From contig CAMKOE010000001.1 of NCBI GenBank assembly GCA_946414395.1, forward strand, positions 62,001 to 126,000: a DNA stretch of 64,000 bases. The letters are read 5' to 3'. Shown one piece after another: positions 17,625-26,770 of the stretch (position 1 is its first letter; the number at the start of each line of letters is the position of its first letter). This DNA comes from an uncultured Porphyromonadaceae bacterium. GTDB lineage: Bacteria > Bacteroidota > Bacteroidia > Bacteroidales > Muribaculaceae. A model generated the notes under the pieces. The model ran no database searches and was not told the DNA's origin. It saw only the letters and a program-made list of their open reading frames with translations. Position numbers and translations under genes: made by a program.

Positions 17625-18878
17625 TTACTCGCCGAGGATGGCTGCTACGCCAGGCAGGGTTTTGCCCTCGATGGCTTCGAGCATAGCACCACCACCGGTC
17701 GAGACATAGGATACCTCGTCGGCCAGGCCAAACTTGTTGACAGCGGCAACCGAGTCGCCACCGCCCACGAGCGAGTAAGCGCCATTCTTGGTAGCCTCGG
17801 CCACATACTTGGCGATCTCGCCAGTACCGTGAGCAAAGTTTTCGAACTCGAACACGCCGACGGGACCGTTCCACAGGATGGTCTTGGAGTTAAGGATAAT
17901 CTCTTTCCAGATCTTGAGCGACTCCTCGCCTGCGTCCATGCCTTCCCATCCGTCAGGGATGTTGAAGATATCAACAGGCTTGCGGTTGGCCTCGTTGTCA
18001 AACTTGTCGGCAGCGATCGTCTGTACCGACAGGCTCAGTTTCACGCCTTTCTCCTTGGCTGCGGCCATGACATTCAGTGCCTCGGGGATCAGGTCGTCCT
18101 CATGCAGGGACTCGCCGATGTGGCCACCCTGGGCTTTGATAAAGGTAAAGCCCATGCCACCGCCGATGATCAGGTTATCTACCTTGTCGAGCAGGTTCTT
18201 GATGACCGACAACTTGGATGACACCTTGCTGCCGCCGATGATGGCCGTGAAGGGGTGCTGAGCATTCTTCATCACGTTGTCGATAGCGGTAACTTCCTTC
18301 TCCATGAGGTAACCCAGCATCTTGTGGTCGTCGTCAAAGAAGTCGGCAATCACAGCGGTCGAGGCGTGACGGCGGTGAGCGGTGCCAAAGGCGTCGTTCA
18401 CATACACGTCGGCATAACTTGCCAGCGTCTTGGCAAACTCGGTCTGACGGGCCTTCATCTCCTTCTTGGCGGCATCATAGTTGGGATCATCCTTCTCGAT
18501 GCCCACGGGCTTGCCTTCCTCCTCGGGGTGGAAACGCAGGTTCTCGAGCAACAGGATCTCGCCGGGCTTGAGGGCATCGGCTTGGCTCTTGGCGTCGGCA
18601 CTGTCCTGAGCGAAGTTCACGGGTCGCTCGAGAGCAGCGGCAACAGCGCTCGTGATCTGGCTGAGCGAGAGTTTATGGTTGATTTTGCCCTTGGGCTTGC
18701 CCATGTGGGACATGATGATGAGTGAACCACCATCAGCAAGTATCTTTTTCAGTGTGGGAACCGCACCGCGGATGCGGGTATCGTCGGTAATTTCACCCTT
18801 TTCGTTCAGAGGTACGTTGAAGTCCACGCGCACGATTGCCTTCTTGCCGGCAAAATTGAATTCATTAATCTTAGCCAT
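17625..18878 (-). CDS. pgk: Phosphoglycerate kinase
   Basis: Glycolytic enzyme making ATP from 1,3-bisphosphoglycerate. 417 residues, normal for Bacteroidales. Family features include the N-terminal [22 protein letters not shown], the SHMGKPKGK phosphate-binding loop, [14 protein letters not shown], the [14 protein letters not shown] block, the hinge [11 protein letters not shown] and the C-terminal nucleotide-binding [15 protein letters not shown] and [13 protein letters not shown]. Monocistronic, bounded by its own promoter and a strong terminator. Confidence 0.97.
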   Translation of the reverse strand: MAKINEFNFAGKKAIVRVDFNVPLNEKGEITDDTRIRGAVPTLKKILADGGSLIIMSHMGKPKGKINHKLSLSQITSAVAAALERPVNFAQDSADAKSQADALKPGEILLLENLRFHPEEEGKPVGIEKDDPNYDAAKKEMKARQTEFAKTLASYADVYVNDAFGTAHRRHASTAVIADFFDDDHKMLGYLMEKEVTAIDNVMKNAQHPFTAIIGGSKVSSKLSVIKNLLDKVDNLIIGGGMGFTFIKAQGGHIGESLHEDDLIPEALNVMAAAKEKGVKLSLSVQTIAADKFDNEANRKPVDIFNIPDGWEGMDAGEESLKIWKEIILNSKTILWNGPVGVFEFENFAHGTGEIAKYVAEATKNGAYSLVGGGDSVAAVNKFGLADEVSYVSTGGGAMLEAIEGKTLPGVAAILGE

Positions 18879-18946
18879 TTCTTGATGATAAATTAAAGTA
18901 TTTTCTTGATGTTATTGATTTTGATTATTCTAATTATTGCAGGCCA

Positions 18947-18954
18947 CAAAAGTA
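18947..18954 (-). promoter_or_regulatory. -7 box of pgk
   Basis: Minus strand reads TACTTTTG, about 69 bases before the pgk ATG. No clear -33 partner. Confidence 0.45.
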
Positions 18955-19039
18955 CGAAATATTTTGTTTAAAACACCTTGCATTTATCTCTTTTTGGGTT
19001 TTTTAAGATGATGATGATGCCGACATTCCACTTTTTTAG

Positions 19040-19047
19040 TAATTTTG
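19040..19047 (+). promoter_or_regulatory. -7 box of the DUF4252-like lipoprotein gene
   Basis: TAATTTTG, 31 bases before the ATG at 19078, divergent from the pgk promoter. Confidence 0.5.
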
Positions 19048-19077
19048 TGCAATTCTAATTATTTAAGTTTTTCAAAA

Positions 19078-19590
19078 ATGGACAAACGAGTAACCAAAAT
19101 GATGAGAGTGGTGACGATGTTGTTGCTGTCGATGATGGTCGTCTCGTGCGGCTTGTGGCGCCACACTGCCGACGATGTTATCAACGACATGCGTGATGCA
19201 CGTCATGCACAATATGTTAATGTGGGAAATGGCCTGTTTGGACTGGGACGATTGATATCGCCAACCCTGTACGAGGCCGGCCTCGGAATCAATTCGATAC
19301 AGGTGCTAGACCTGAGCAAGTGCAGCGGCAATGACCGTGACAAGTTCCGCAAGCGCATTATGGACTTGAGCCGTAATGGCGCTTATGAGGAGATTGTCAC
19401 CCGCCAGGAGGGCTACGACACCAGAACAGCGCTCGTGCGCCGTGATGGCCAGTACATCAGCGAGGTTGTCCTGGTCAATGCCAGCGACAGGAATGATGTG
19501 ATGGTCTTGATCCTCGGCCACATCAATGTCGAGAACCTCGAACGCATCTTGAATGACAAGTCTATCGCTTCGGCTAGTCATTTAAACTAA
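19078..19590 (+). CDS. DUF4252-like lipoprotein
   Basis: A 170-residue lipoprotein. The start at ATG 19078 gives a signal peptide (MDKRVTKMMRVVTMLLLSMMVVSC) with a VVSC lipobox. The mature part resembles the small DUF4252 family of Bacteroidetes: an N-terminal helix-rich part, then IQVLDLSKCSGNDRDKFRKRI and a closing VMVLILGHINVENLERIL. Function of the family is unknown. The stop codon lies inside one copy of the 8-bp direct repeat flanking a MITE-like insertion, so the element inserted exactly at the 3' end of this gene. Confidence 0.65.
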   Translation: MDKRVTKMMRVVTMLLLSMMVVSCGLWRHTADDVINDMRDARHAQYVNVGNGLFGLGRLISPTLYEAGLGINSIQVLDLSKCSGNDRDKFRKRIMDLSRNGAYEEIVTRQEGYDTRTALVRRDGQYISEVVLVNASDRNDVMVLILGHINVENLERILNDKSIASASHLN

Positions 19591-19731
19591 GGCAATGATA
19601 TAGATGTTGGCCTGAACCCTGCGGGGCTAATGCGAAATACACGGATTAGTTTTAAATATTTTTCGTCAAATACGTTTTCTTAGCGAAATTAGCATTAAAA
19701 ACTTTTCAGGGCCAACTGCTATATCGCTCCC
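19591..19731 (+). mobile_element. MITE-like element, copy A
   Basis: A 141-bp non-coding element. Its first and last 22 bases are inverted repeats of each other at 17 of 22 positions (inner part GATATAGATGTTGGCC versus GATATAGCAGTTGGCC after reversal), with GG...CC termini. It is flanked by perfect 8-bp direct repeats TAAACTAA (19583-19590 and 19732-19739), as expected of a target-site duplication. The interior is closely similar to copy B at 29015-29177 in reverse orientation, including 20 identical bases at 19614-19633 and 29133-29152. It separates the lipoprotein gene from galK. Confidence 0.8.
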
Positions 19732-19778
19732 TAAACTAATGTTGAAATAATAAACGAATATATATTAATTACATCACA

Positions 19779-20912
19779 ATGAAAGAGAAGATTAAAGAAC
19801 AGTTTAAGCAGCGTTTTGGCACCGATTGTGTGACCTATGCTTCGGCAGGCCGTATCAACCTGATTGGTGAGCACACCGACTATAACGGTGGCTTTGTGTT
19901 CCCCGGTGCAATCGACAAGTACATCATGGCTGCCATCAACATCAATGGCACCGACAAGGTGCGTGTCTATAGTATGGATATGGACGCATACTGTGAGTTT
20001 GGCCTTAACGAGGAGAATGCTCCTCAGCAGCAGTGGGCACGCTACATCTTCGGCGTGTGCCGCGAGACCATCAAGCGCGGTGGCATTGTGAAGGGTTTCG
20101 ACACCGTGTTTGCGGGCAATGTGCCTCTGGGTGCAGGCCTGTCGTCATCGGCCGCATTGGAGTCCTGCTTTGCCTTTGCCCTCAACGATATGTTCAACGA
20201 TAACAAGATTGACAAGTTTGAGTTGGCCAAGATCGGCCAGAGCACCGAGCATAATTATTGCGGCGTGAACTGCGGCATCATGGACCAGTTTGCCAGTGTA
20301 TTTGGCAAGAAGGACTGCCTGATGCGTCTGGATTGCCGTTCGCTGGAACACGAGTACTTCCCCTTCCATCCCGAGGGCTACAAACTCGTGCTGCTCAACA
20401 GCAAGGTGAAACACGAACTGGTGGACTCGCCCTACAACAAGCGTCGCGAGTCCTGCGAGCGCGTGGCTGCCACCCTGGGCGTTGAGACCCTGCGAGACGC
20501 TACCTATACCATGCTGGCCGACGTCCGTGACAAGATCAGCGACGAGGATTACCGCCGTGCCCGCTATGTCATCGGCGAGAAGCAGCGTGTGCTTGACGTG
20601 TGCGACGCTCTGGAGCGTGGTGACTACGAGACCGTGGGCCGTTGCATGTTTGAGACCCACGATGGCCTGTCACGCGACTACGAGGTGAGTTGCGAGGAAC
20701 TCGACTATCTCAATGATGTTGCCCGCGAGTGCGGCGTGACCGGTTCTCGCATCATGGGCGGCGGCTTTGGCGGCTGCACCATCAACCTGGTCAAGGAAGA
20801 CCGCTATGACAACTTCATTGCCACAGCCAAGGAGAAATTCAACGCTAAATATGGACACGAGCCCGAGGTGATCAACGTGATTATAAGCGACGGCGCTCAC
20901 AAGGAGGATTGA
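19779..20912 (+). CDS. galK: Galactokinase
   Basis: GHMP-family kinase forming galactose 1-phosphate. The 377-residue protein has the substrate motif GRINLIGEHTDYNGGFVFP near the N-terminus, the ATP loop PLGAGLSSSAALE and the third motif GSRIMGGGFGGCTINLV. No promoter box is obvious in the 47 bases after the MITE-like element, so transcription may start in or before that element. It is followed after one base by galM, whose ribosome-binding sequence AAGGAGG lies within the last galK codons. Confidence 0.96.
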   Translation: MKEKIKEQFKQRFGTDCVTYASAGRINLIGEHTDYNGGFVFPGAIDKYIMAAININGTDKVRVYSMDMDAYCEFGLNEENAPQQQWARYIFGVCRETIKRGGIVKGFDTVFAGNVPLGAGLSSSAALESCFAFALNDMFNDNKIDKFELAKIGQSTEHNYCGVNCGIMDQFASVFGKKDCLMRLDCRSLEHEYFPFHPEGYKLVLLNSKVKHELVDSPYNKRRESCERVAATLGVETLRDATYTMLADVRDKISDEDYRRARYVIGEKQRVLDVCDALERGDYETVGRCMFETHDGLSRDYEVSCEELDYLNDVARECGVTGSRIMGGGFGGCTINLVKEDRYDNFIATAKEKFNAKYGHEPEVINVIISDGAHKED

Positions 20913-20913
20913 G

Positions 20914-21963
20914 ATGAAAAGCATACGCATCGACACTCATGATACCGAGCGTGGCGAAATCACCACCTTTGAACTCATCAACGCCAGCGGCGCGAGCGTG
21001 AAACTCTCGTCGCTGGGCGCTGGTATCCTGGAAATCAAGGTGCCCGACAGCGGCGGCAAACTGGCTGACGTCGTGCTGGGCTACAAGGATGTGGCCGACT
21101 ACTTCTATGACGGTCCCTGTGCCGGCAAGGTGCCTGGCCGTTATGCCAACCGCATCTGCAAGGGCCACCTTGACATCGACGGCAAGGTTTACCAACTCAA
21201 CATCAACAACGGGCCTAACCACCTGCACGGAGGTCCCGAGAACTTCTCCAACAGGATCTGGGACTGCGAGATGGACGGAGACACCGTGGTTTTCTCGCTC
21301 GAGAGCCCCGATGGTGACGAGAATTATCCCGGCAACCTCACTGCCCGTGTGGCCTACACTTGGAGCGACGATAATGTGCTCAAGATCGAGTTGGGTGCTG
21401 TGACCGATGCTCCCACTGTTGTCAACCTGACCAACCACACCTATTTTAATTTGGCTGGCGAGGACAAGGAAGGTACCGCTCTCGACCAGGTGCTGCAACT
21501 CAACTGCTCACGCTACCTGCCCACCGACGACACACTCATCCCCACTGGCGAGATGGCCCCCGTCGAGGGTACACCCATGGACTTCACCCGTCCAAATCTC
21601 GTTGGCCGTGACATCAAGCAGGATTTCCCCGCGCTGAATTACGGCAAGGGCTATGACAACTGCTGGGTTATTGACGGCCACGAGGACGGCGACCTGCATC
21701 TGGCAGCGGTGTTGTGTGACAATCCGTCGGGTAGGGTGGTCGAGGTAAGTACCGACCAGCCTGCTGTGCAGGTATATACGGGCAACTGGCTGGAGGGCTG
21801 CCCCCTGAGCAAGAGTGGCAAGCGCTATCATGACTATGATGGTGTGGCCATTGAGTGCCAGGGCATGCCCGATGCGCCCAATCATGACAACTTCCCGTCA
21901 CAGGTGCTGCGCCCCGATGAGGAATACCGCCGTGTCATCATCTTTGATTTCAAGGTAAAATAA
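20914..21963 (+). CDS. galM: Aldose 1-epimerase (galactose mutarotase)
   Basis: Interconverts alpha and beta anomers of galactose and glucose. 349 residues, with family blocks ANRICKGHLDIDGKVYQLNINNGPNHLHGG (catalytic His region), NLTNHTYFNLAG (second catalytic His) and the catalytic Glu segment GVAIECQGMPDAPN near the C-terminus. Translationally coupled to galK: one-base spacing and a strong AAGGAGG sequence, unusual in this order where Shine-Dalgarno sites are rare. No signal peptide, so cytoplasmic. Confidence 0.95.
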   Translation: MKSIRIDTHDTERGEITTFELINASGASVKLSSLGAGILEIKVPDSGGKLADVVLGYKDVADYFYDGPCAGKVPGRYANRICKGHLDIDGKVYQLNINNGPNHLHGGPENFSNRIWDCEMDGDTVVFSLESPDGDENYPGNLTARVAYTWSDDNVLKIELGAVTDAPTVVNLTNHTYFNLAGEDKEGTALDQVLQLNCSRYLPTDDTLIPTGEMAPVEGTPMDFTRPNLVGRDIKQDFPALNYGKGYDNCWVIDGHEDGDLHLAAVLCDNPSGRVVEVSTDQPAVQVYTGNWLEGCPLSKSGKRYHDYDGVAIECQGMPDAPNHDNFPSQVLRPDEEYRRVIIFDFKVK

Positions 21964-22002
21964 AAACTTAAAACTTAAAACTAAAAACTAAAAACTAAAA
22001 TA
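21962..22002 (+). repeat. Short A-rich tandem repeat between galM and the nucleotidyltransferase
   Basis: Five to six head-to-tail copies of a 7-8 base unit of the AAAACTT / AAAACTA type fill the whole gap between two genes, directly before the ATG at 22003. Confidence 0.7.
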
Positions 22003-22908
22003 ATGAAACCGACACTATTTGTGCTTGCTGCTGGCATGGGCAGCCGTTATGGCGGCCTCAAGCAGTTGGATGGTCTGGGACCTCACGGCGAGACCATCAT
22101 GGATTACTCGATATATGACGCTATTCACAGTGGATTTGGCAAGGTGGTCTTTGTGATCCGCAAGGACTTTGAAGCCGACTTCCGCGAGAAGATTCTTTCA
22201 AAATATGAGGGACACATTCCCGTGGAACTGGTTTTCCAGGGCTTGAACGACCTGCCCGAGGGCTTCACTTGCCCCGCCGAGCGTGTGAAACCCTGGGGTA
22301 CCAACCACGCTTTGCTCATGGGTAAGAGCGTGATCAATGAGCCCTTTGCCATCATCAATGCCGATGACTATTATGGCCGCAACAGTTTTGAGGTTATGGC
22401 CGCCGAGTTGTCTTCACTGCCCGAGGGCAGCAAGGGACACTACAGCATGGTAGGCTTCAAGGTGGGCAACACCATGAGCGAGAGCGGTACCGTGGCCCGT
22501 GGCGTGTGTGAGACCCGTGACGGCCTCTTGACAGGCGTTGTGGAGCGCACGAGCATTGGCTATGATGCCGACCACAACATCGCCTTCACCGACGAGAACG
22601 ACCAGGTGCAGCATTTGCCCTTTGAAACGCCTGTATCAATGAATTTCTGGGGCTTCACGCCCGACTACTTTGAGTACAGCGAGAAGCGTTTTGTGGAGTT
22701 CCTCAAGGAGAATATCGACAAGCCCAAGGCCGAGTTCTTCATTCCCACGCTGGTCAACGATCTCGTCAATAGCGGCACGGCCCAGGTCAAGGTGCTCACC
22801 ACCGAGAGCAAGTGGTTTGGCGTGACCTATGCCGCCGACCGCCAGGGCGTTGTCGATAAGTTCGCCGAGTTGCACGCCACCGGTGTCTATCCCGACAAGA
22901 TGTTCTGA
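22003..22908 (+). CDS. Sugar-phosphate nucleotidyltransferase family protein
   Basis: A 301-residue cytoplasmic protein of the NTP_transferase fold. The N-terminal nucleotide-binding loop LAAGMGSRYGGLKQLDGLGPHGETIMDYS and the metal-binding Asp pair in IINADDYYG are intact. It continues the galK-galM unit. The substrate cannot be read directly; a hexose 1-phosphate such as galactose or glucose 1-phosphate is a reasonable guess from context, because no galT is present here. It ends at a strong intrinsic terminator. Confidence 0.8.
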   Translation: MKPTLFVLAAGMGSRYGGLKQLDGLGPHGETIMDYSIYDAIHSGFGKVVFVIRKDFEADFREKILSKYEGHIPVELVFQGLNDLPEGFTCPAERVKPWGTNHALLMGKSVINEPFAIINADDYYGRNSFEVMAAELSSLPEGSKGHYSMVGFKVGNTMSESGTVARGVCETRDGLLTGVVERTSIGYDADHNIAFTDENDQVQHLPFETPVSMNFWGFTPDYFEYSEKRFVEFLKENIDKPKAEFFIPTLVNDLVNSGTAQVKVLTTESKWFGVTYAADRQGVVDKFAELHATGVYPDKMF

Positions 22909-22929
22909 TTCCAGGCAACGATTTCATCA

Positions 22930-22963
22930 AAATCCCGCAGGGCTGATGCCTGTTGCGGGATTT
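22930..22963 (+). terminator. Terminator of the galK-galM-nucleotidyltransferase unit
   Basis: Ten-bp stem AAATCCCGCA / TGCGGGATTT followed by a T-run through 22967. It lies 21 bases after the stop codon. Confidence 0.85.
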
Positions 22964-22968
22964 TTTTG

Positions 22969-22977
22969 TAATTTTGC
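22969..22977 (+). promoter_or_regulatory. -7 box of the MFS-esterase-tannase unit
   Basis: TAATTTTGC begins two bases after the preceding terminator T-run, about 80 bases before the MFS ATG at 23056. No -33 box at standard spacing. Confidence 0.5.
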
Positions 22978-23055
22978 AGTCGCTTTTATAAACCAATAGA
23001 AACTGCTTGGTAGAGCAGCATGGGGAGTCACCCAGGAACAACTCCAATTATTTTT

Positions 23056-24228
23056 ATGACAACAAAAGTTGAAGTTACTCGTCAAGTGACCGCTACCATC
23101 CTCTCCATGTCGCTGCTCACGGTGATGGCAGGGGCGGCCATCGCACCCGCATTGGGAATTATCAAGCAGCATTTCGCATCGGCTCCCGACCTGCTCGTGC
23201 AACTCATCGTGAGCATGCCGGCCCTGCTGATCATCATCACGAGCCTTTTCTTCCGCACCATCAGCAACGTGTTGCGCACCCGTTCTATTGCCATCATCGG
23301 CCTTTTGCTATATGTGCTGGCGGGGGCGGGTTGCTTTTTTGTCCGCGACATCCATGTGCTGCTTGCCATGCGGGCCTTGCTGGGTGTGAGTGTGGGGCTG
23401 ATCATGCCGCTGTCGACGGGACTATTGGCCTACTATTTCCCACCAAGCGAATTGGCGCGACTCATGGGGCTGTCGGCAGCCATGAACCAGATGGGCGGTG
23501 TAGTGGCAACCCTGCTGGCAGGCCTGCTCGCCACCATTGAGTGGAACTATGCCTTTCTGGTCTATATTTTGGGACTGATTGCGCTGGTGATGGTACTCGT
23601 GTGGCTCCCCGATGAGCAACTGTCTTCCCACGACAAGCAGGGTAACGCCTTTGAACCGCGCCATCTGCTCAAGTTCCACCCCTCGGTCATCGGCATGTTC
23701 CTGCTGATGCTGATTTTCTTCATCTTCCCGACCAATTTTGCGATTATTGCCGGTCAACAGACGTCATTATCTCCCCATGCCATCACCATCATCATGGTTG
23801 CGCTCGATGTCGTGGCCTTCTTTGTGGGACTCGCCTTTGGTCGCTTGATGAAGGCCTTTCGCCGTCCCATCAAGTACTTCGCGCCCGTCAGTTTCCTCTT
23901 GGGTTACGGGCTTTATCTGCCAGGCAACATCACATGCCTCCTCTTGGGATCGGCATTGATTGGCGTCGCTGCCGGTGTGGGCGTGCCTTACTTGAACACC
24001 ATCGCGAGCATCAAGGGGGGCAAGAACTCGGCCACTACAGTCATGCCCCTGCTCTCGGCTGCCCTGTATTTGGGGCAGTTCATCTCGCCCATCGTGGTGA
24101 TGCCGCTCTCCAGCATGTTTGGCCATGATGATGTGACCGCACCCTACAAGGCTGGCGTGATAATGAGCGTGATTTTCCTTTTCCAAGTGTGGGCAACCCG
24201 ACATTTCCAGAGCCTGCCCCCAGAATAA
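23056..24228 (+). CDS. MFS transporter
   Basis: Inner-membrane major facilitator with about 12 hydrophobic helices (390 residues). The ATG at 23056 (MTTKVEVTRQVTATILSMSLL) starts just before the first helix; the frame is open to 23020. The first-half cytoplasmic loop FRTISNVLRTRSIAIIGLLLY and the RALLGVSVGLIMPLSTGLLAYYFP helix are typical of the drug:H+ antiporter/sugar exporter branches. It is followed after 29 bases by an esterase lipoprotein and then a tannase-like hydrolase. It may move a product or substrate of those hydrolases; this is inference. Confidence 0.85.
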   Translation: MTTKVEVTRQVTATILSMSLLTVMAGAAIAPALGIIKQHFASAPDLLVQLIVSMPALLIIITSLFFRTISNVLRTRSIAIIGLLLYVLAGAGCFFVRDIHVLLAMRALLGVSVGLIMPLSTGLLAYYFPPSELARLMGLSAAMNQMGGVVATLLAGLLATIEWNYAFLVYILGLIALVMVLVWLPDEQLSSHDKQGNAFEPRHLLKFHPSVIGMFLLMLIFFIFPTNFAIIAGQQTSLSPHAITIIMVALDVVAFFVGLAFGRLMKAFRRPIKYFAPVSFLLGYGLYLPGNITCLLLGSALIGVAAGVGVPYLNTIASIKGGKNSATTVMPLLSAALYLGQFISPIVVMPLSSMFGHDDVTAPYKAGVIMSVIFLFQVWATRHFQSLPPE

Positions 24229-24257
24229 ATTGACAATTTTGAAAAAAAGATAGAAAT

Positions 24258-25202
24258 ATGAAAAAGACATTATTACTTACTATGGTTTTGCTTTTGTGCA
24301 TGAGTTGTGGCAACAAGCAGAACGACAATCAAGAGAAAGGCCCTCGCCATGGCATGCCGATGGGGCAGAGCAAGGATGCCGATACCGCATTTGTGGCGCT
24401 CAGGGAGACGGTCGTGCCCACTTTCAAGCAGTTTACCTATAAGGACAAGGCAACGGGCAAATCGATGCAATACAACCTCTTTATCCCCGATGGTTGGGAA
24501 AAGAAGAATTACCCTCTCGTGCTGTTTATCGCCGATGCCAGCACTGCGGGCAAAGAAGTGACCGCTCCGCTCACCCAGGGCTACGGTGCCCTGCTGTTCG
24601 CATCGCCACAGGACCAAGACAAGCACCCGTCGTTTGTACTCGTCCCACAGTATTCCGAGACTGCTGTTGATGACCAATGGAACCATTCCGAAGAGGTGGA
24701 CATAACCATGCGCTTGCTCAATGAGATTACTGACAAGTATAATGTGGACAAGAACCGCCTCTACACCACTGGTCAGTCAATGGGCGGCATGATATCATTC
24801 TATTTCAACATCGCTTATCCTGACGTGTTTGCCGCGTCATTGTTTGTGGGCAGCCAGTGGGATGCGAGCAAGATGAGCGACTTTGGCAACAAGCGTTTCT
24901 TCTATATCGTTGCTGGTGGTGACAACAAGGCGTCTGATGGTATGAGAAATCTTGCCACTGTACTCAATGAGCATCAGGCTAAAATCGATTCGGCCTCGTG
25001 GAGTGCCAAGTTGCCCCAGGATGAGCAGGACAAGTTGGCCATCGAACTTATCAACAAGGGCGGCCATGTGAACTTCATCAAGTTTGAAAAAGGTTCAGTC
25101 TTGCCCGAAGATGGCAAGGGAATGGAGCACATGGCATCGTTTGACTTCGCTTACAAGTTGACGCCAGTTAGAGACTGGTTATTTGAGCAAACCAAAAAAT
25201 AG
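24258..25202 (+). CDS. Alpha/beta hydrolase lipoprotein (esterase/PHB-depolymerase-like)
   Basis: A 314-residue exported lipoprotein with signal peptide MKKTLLLTMVLLLCMSC and lipidated Cys17. The mature part is an alpha/beta hydrolase: the YPLVLFIADAS strand, the nucleophile elbow GQSMGG with Ser174, and a C-terminal GGHVNF segment supplying a likely catalytic His. The arrangement matches prolyl-oligopeptidase-like and feruloyl/acetyl esterases acting on plant material. It sits between an MFS transporter and a tannase-like enzyme, 10 bases upstream of the latter. Confidence 0.8.
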   Translation: MKKTLLLTMVLLLCMSCGNKQNDNQEKGPRHGMPMGQSKDADTAFVALRETVVPTFKQFTYKDKATGKSMQYNLFIPDGWEKKNYPLVLFIADASTAGKEVTAPLTQGYGALLFASPQDQDKHPSFVLVPQYSETAVDDQWNHSEEVDITMRLLNEITDKYNVDKNRLYTTGQSMGGMISFYFNIAYPDVFAASLFVGSQWDASKMSDFGNKRFFYIVAGGDNKASDGMRNLATVLNEHQAKIDSASWSAKLPQDEQDKLAIELINKGGHVNFIKFEKGSVLPEDGKGMEHMASFDFAYKLTPVRDWLFEQTKK

Positions 25203-25212
25203 ATGAGAGCAT

Positions 25213-26748
25213 ATGAAAAATACATTATTATTGATGCTGGCCATCACCCTAGCAGTGGGCGCATCGGCCAAGGTTAAAACACCACAACCCGCATTGCAGT
25301 TTGACCCTATCGCCGGCGAGTCGCGCGTGATGACCATGCACGATGGCACCAGCGTGCGGTACACTGCCTATGAGCGACTCTATTTTGTGACCAACATCGA
25401 GGACTCGGCCTATCAGTTCCTGAATGTCTATGTGCCCGAAGGCGCCACACAGCAGACCCCCATTTTCCTGCGCACTTACGTCGGTGGTTATATGGCTTCG
25501 GCCGCTGGTCAGCCCCAGGCTGGTGATGCAAGCGGGCGAGCCCTCAAGGAAGGGTATGTACTGGTAATCCCTGGCTCCCGTGGCCGCAATTCCACTGTCG
25601 TCGCTGCCAGGAACGACAAGAAAAACGGTATTAAGAAGGGCCAAACTATCTACACGGGCCGCGCACCCGCTGCCATTCTCGACCTCAAGGCAGCCATCCG
25701 TTATCTGCGTCATTTCGACGGTGTGATGCTTGGCGATGCCGAGCGCATCATCACCGACGGGACCAGCGCTGGCGGTGCTATGTCATCGCTGATGGGTGCT
25801 ACAGGTAATAACCCCGCCTATGAGCCGATGCTCAAGGCCATGGGGGCTGCCGACGAGCGCGACGATGTGTTTGCAAGTGTGTGCTTTTGCCCGATTATCG
25901 ACCTGGAGCATGCCGATATGGCCTACGAGTGGCTCTACAATGGCACCGATAGCCGTCAGCAGGGCGATGCCGATGTGCTGGCCGTGAGCAATGAACTCAA
26001 GGCTATGTTCCCGGCCTATCTGGCTAGCCTGAACCTGCGCACTGCCGATGGAACCCTGCTCACTACCGACAACTATCTGGATTACATCAAGAGCGAACTC
26101 ATCCGCTCGGCCCAGTTGGCCAAGAACGCGGGTGCCGACATCCCCGACAGCATCGGTTTTGTGTTCAGCGAAGAAACAGACTTTGGCGCTCCTCCTATCA
26201 ATGGCGGAATGACGCAGATGGGTGGCGGCAAGAAGCCTCAAGGCGATCGACCGCCCATGATGATGCGTCGCGGTGGCGCCAAGCGGGTAGGGGAGTACAT
26301 CATCGACCTCGACATGGACCAGTATCTGAACTATGTGGTTTCTACCCAGCCATTGAAGACGGCTCCCGCATTTGATACTCAAGGCGTTGCCGGCCAGCGT
26401 GCATCGGGCGAAAACGAGGAATTTGGCGACAGCAAGGGCAGCAGCGTTAATTTCACCGACTACAGCTCAGCAAAGACGGGTTCGGTTGTTACTCCTGCGG
26501 TTGCTGCCAATGTGGCCCTGCTCAACCCCATGAACTTCATCGGTGACGGTGTGACCGATGTGGCTCCTCACTGGTACATCCGCCATGGCGCGCGCGACCG
26601 TGACACCGCCTTCCCTGTCCCTGTCAATCTGGCACTGAAACTCCAGAATGCGGGCAAGGATGTCAACTTCCTGTTGGCGTGGAACCGCCCTCACAGTGGC
26701 GACTACGCCCTGGACGAACTCTTCCAGTGGATCAAATCACTTTTCTGA
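25213..26748 (+). CDS. Subtype-B tannase-like secreted esterase
   Basis: Exported 511-residue alpha/beta hydrolase with Sec signal MKNTLLLMLAITLAVGASA. It shares the diagnostic features of the subtype-B tannases described in lactobacilli: nucleophile elbow GTSAGGAMSS (Ser185), the GATGNNPAYEPMLKAMGAA segment, and the C-terminal block IRHGARDRDT...RPHSGDYALDELF, supplying Asp (462 or 464) and His494 of the triad. Such enzymes split gallate esters of tannins. A loop of about 60 residues rich in Met, Gly and Pro (340-400) is probably a lid insertion. Export to periplasm or surface differs from the cytosolic lactobacillar enzymes. Substrate remains inference. Confidence 0.78.
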   Translation: MKNTLLLMLAITLAVGASAKVKTPQPALQFDPIAGESRVMTMHDGTSVRYTAYERLYFVTNIEDSAYQFLNVYVPEGATQQTPIFLRTYVGGYMASAAGQPQAGDASGRALKEGYVLVIPGSRGRNSTVVAARNDKKNGIKKGQTIYTGRAPAAILDLKAAIRYLRHFDGVMLGDAERIITDGTSAGGAMSSLMGATGNNPAYEPMLKAMGAADERDDVFASVCFCPIIDLEHADMAYEWLYNGTDSRQQGDADVLAVSNELKAMFPAYLASLNLRTADGTLLTTDNYLDYIKSELIRSAQLAKNAGADIPDSIGFVFSEETDFGAPPINGGMTQMGGGKKPQGDRPPMMMRRGGAKRVGEYIIDLDMDQYLNYVVSTQPLKTAPAFDTQGVAGQRASGENEEFGDSKGSSVNFTDYSSAKTGSVVTPAVAANVALLNPMNFIGDGVTDVAPHWYIRHGARDRDTAFPVPVNLALKLQNAGKDVNFLLAWNRPHSGDYALDELFQWIKSLF

Positions 26749-26770
26749 AATAAGACGAACTAATCGTCTG

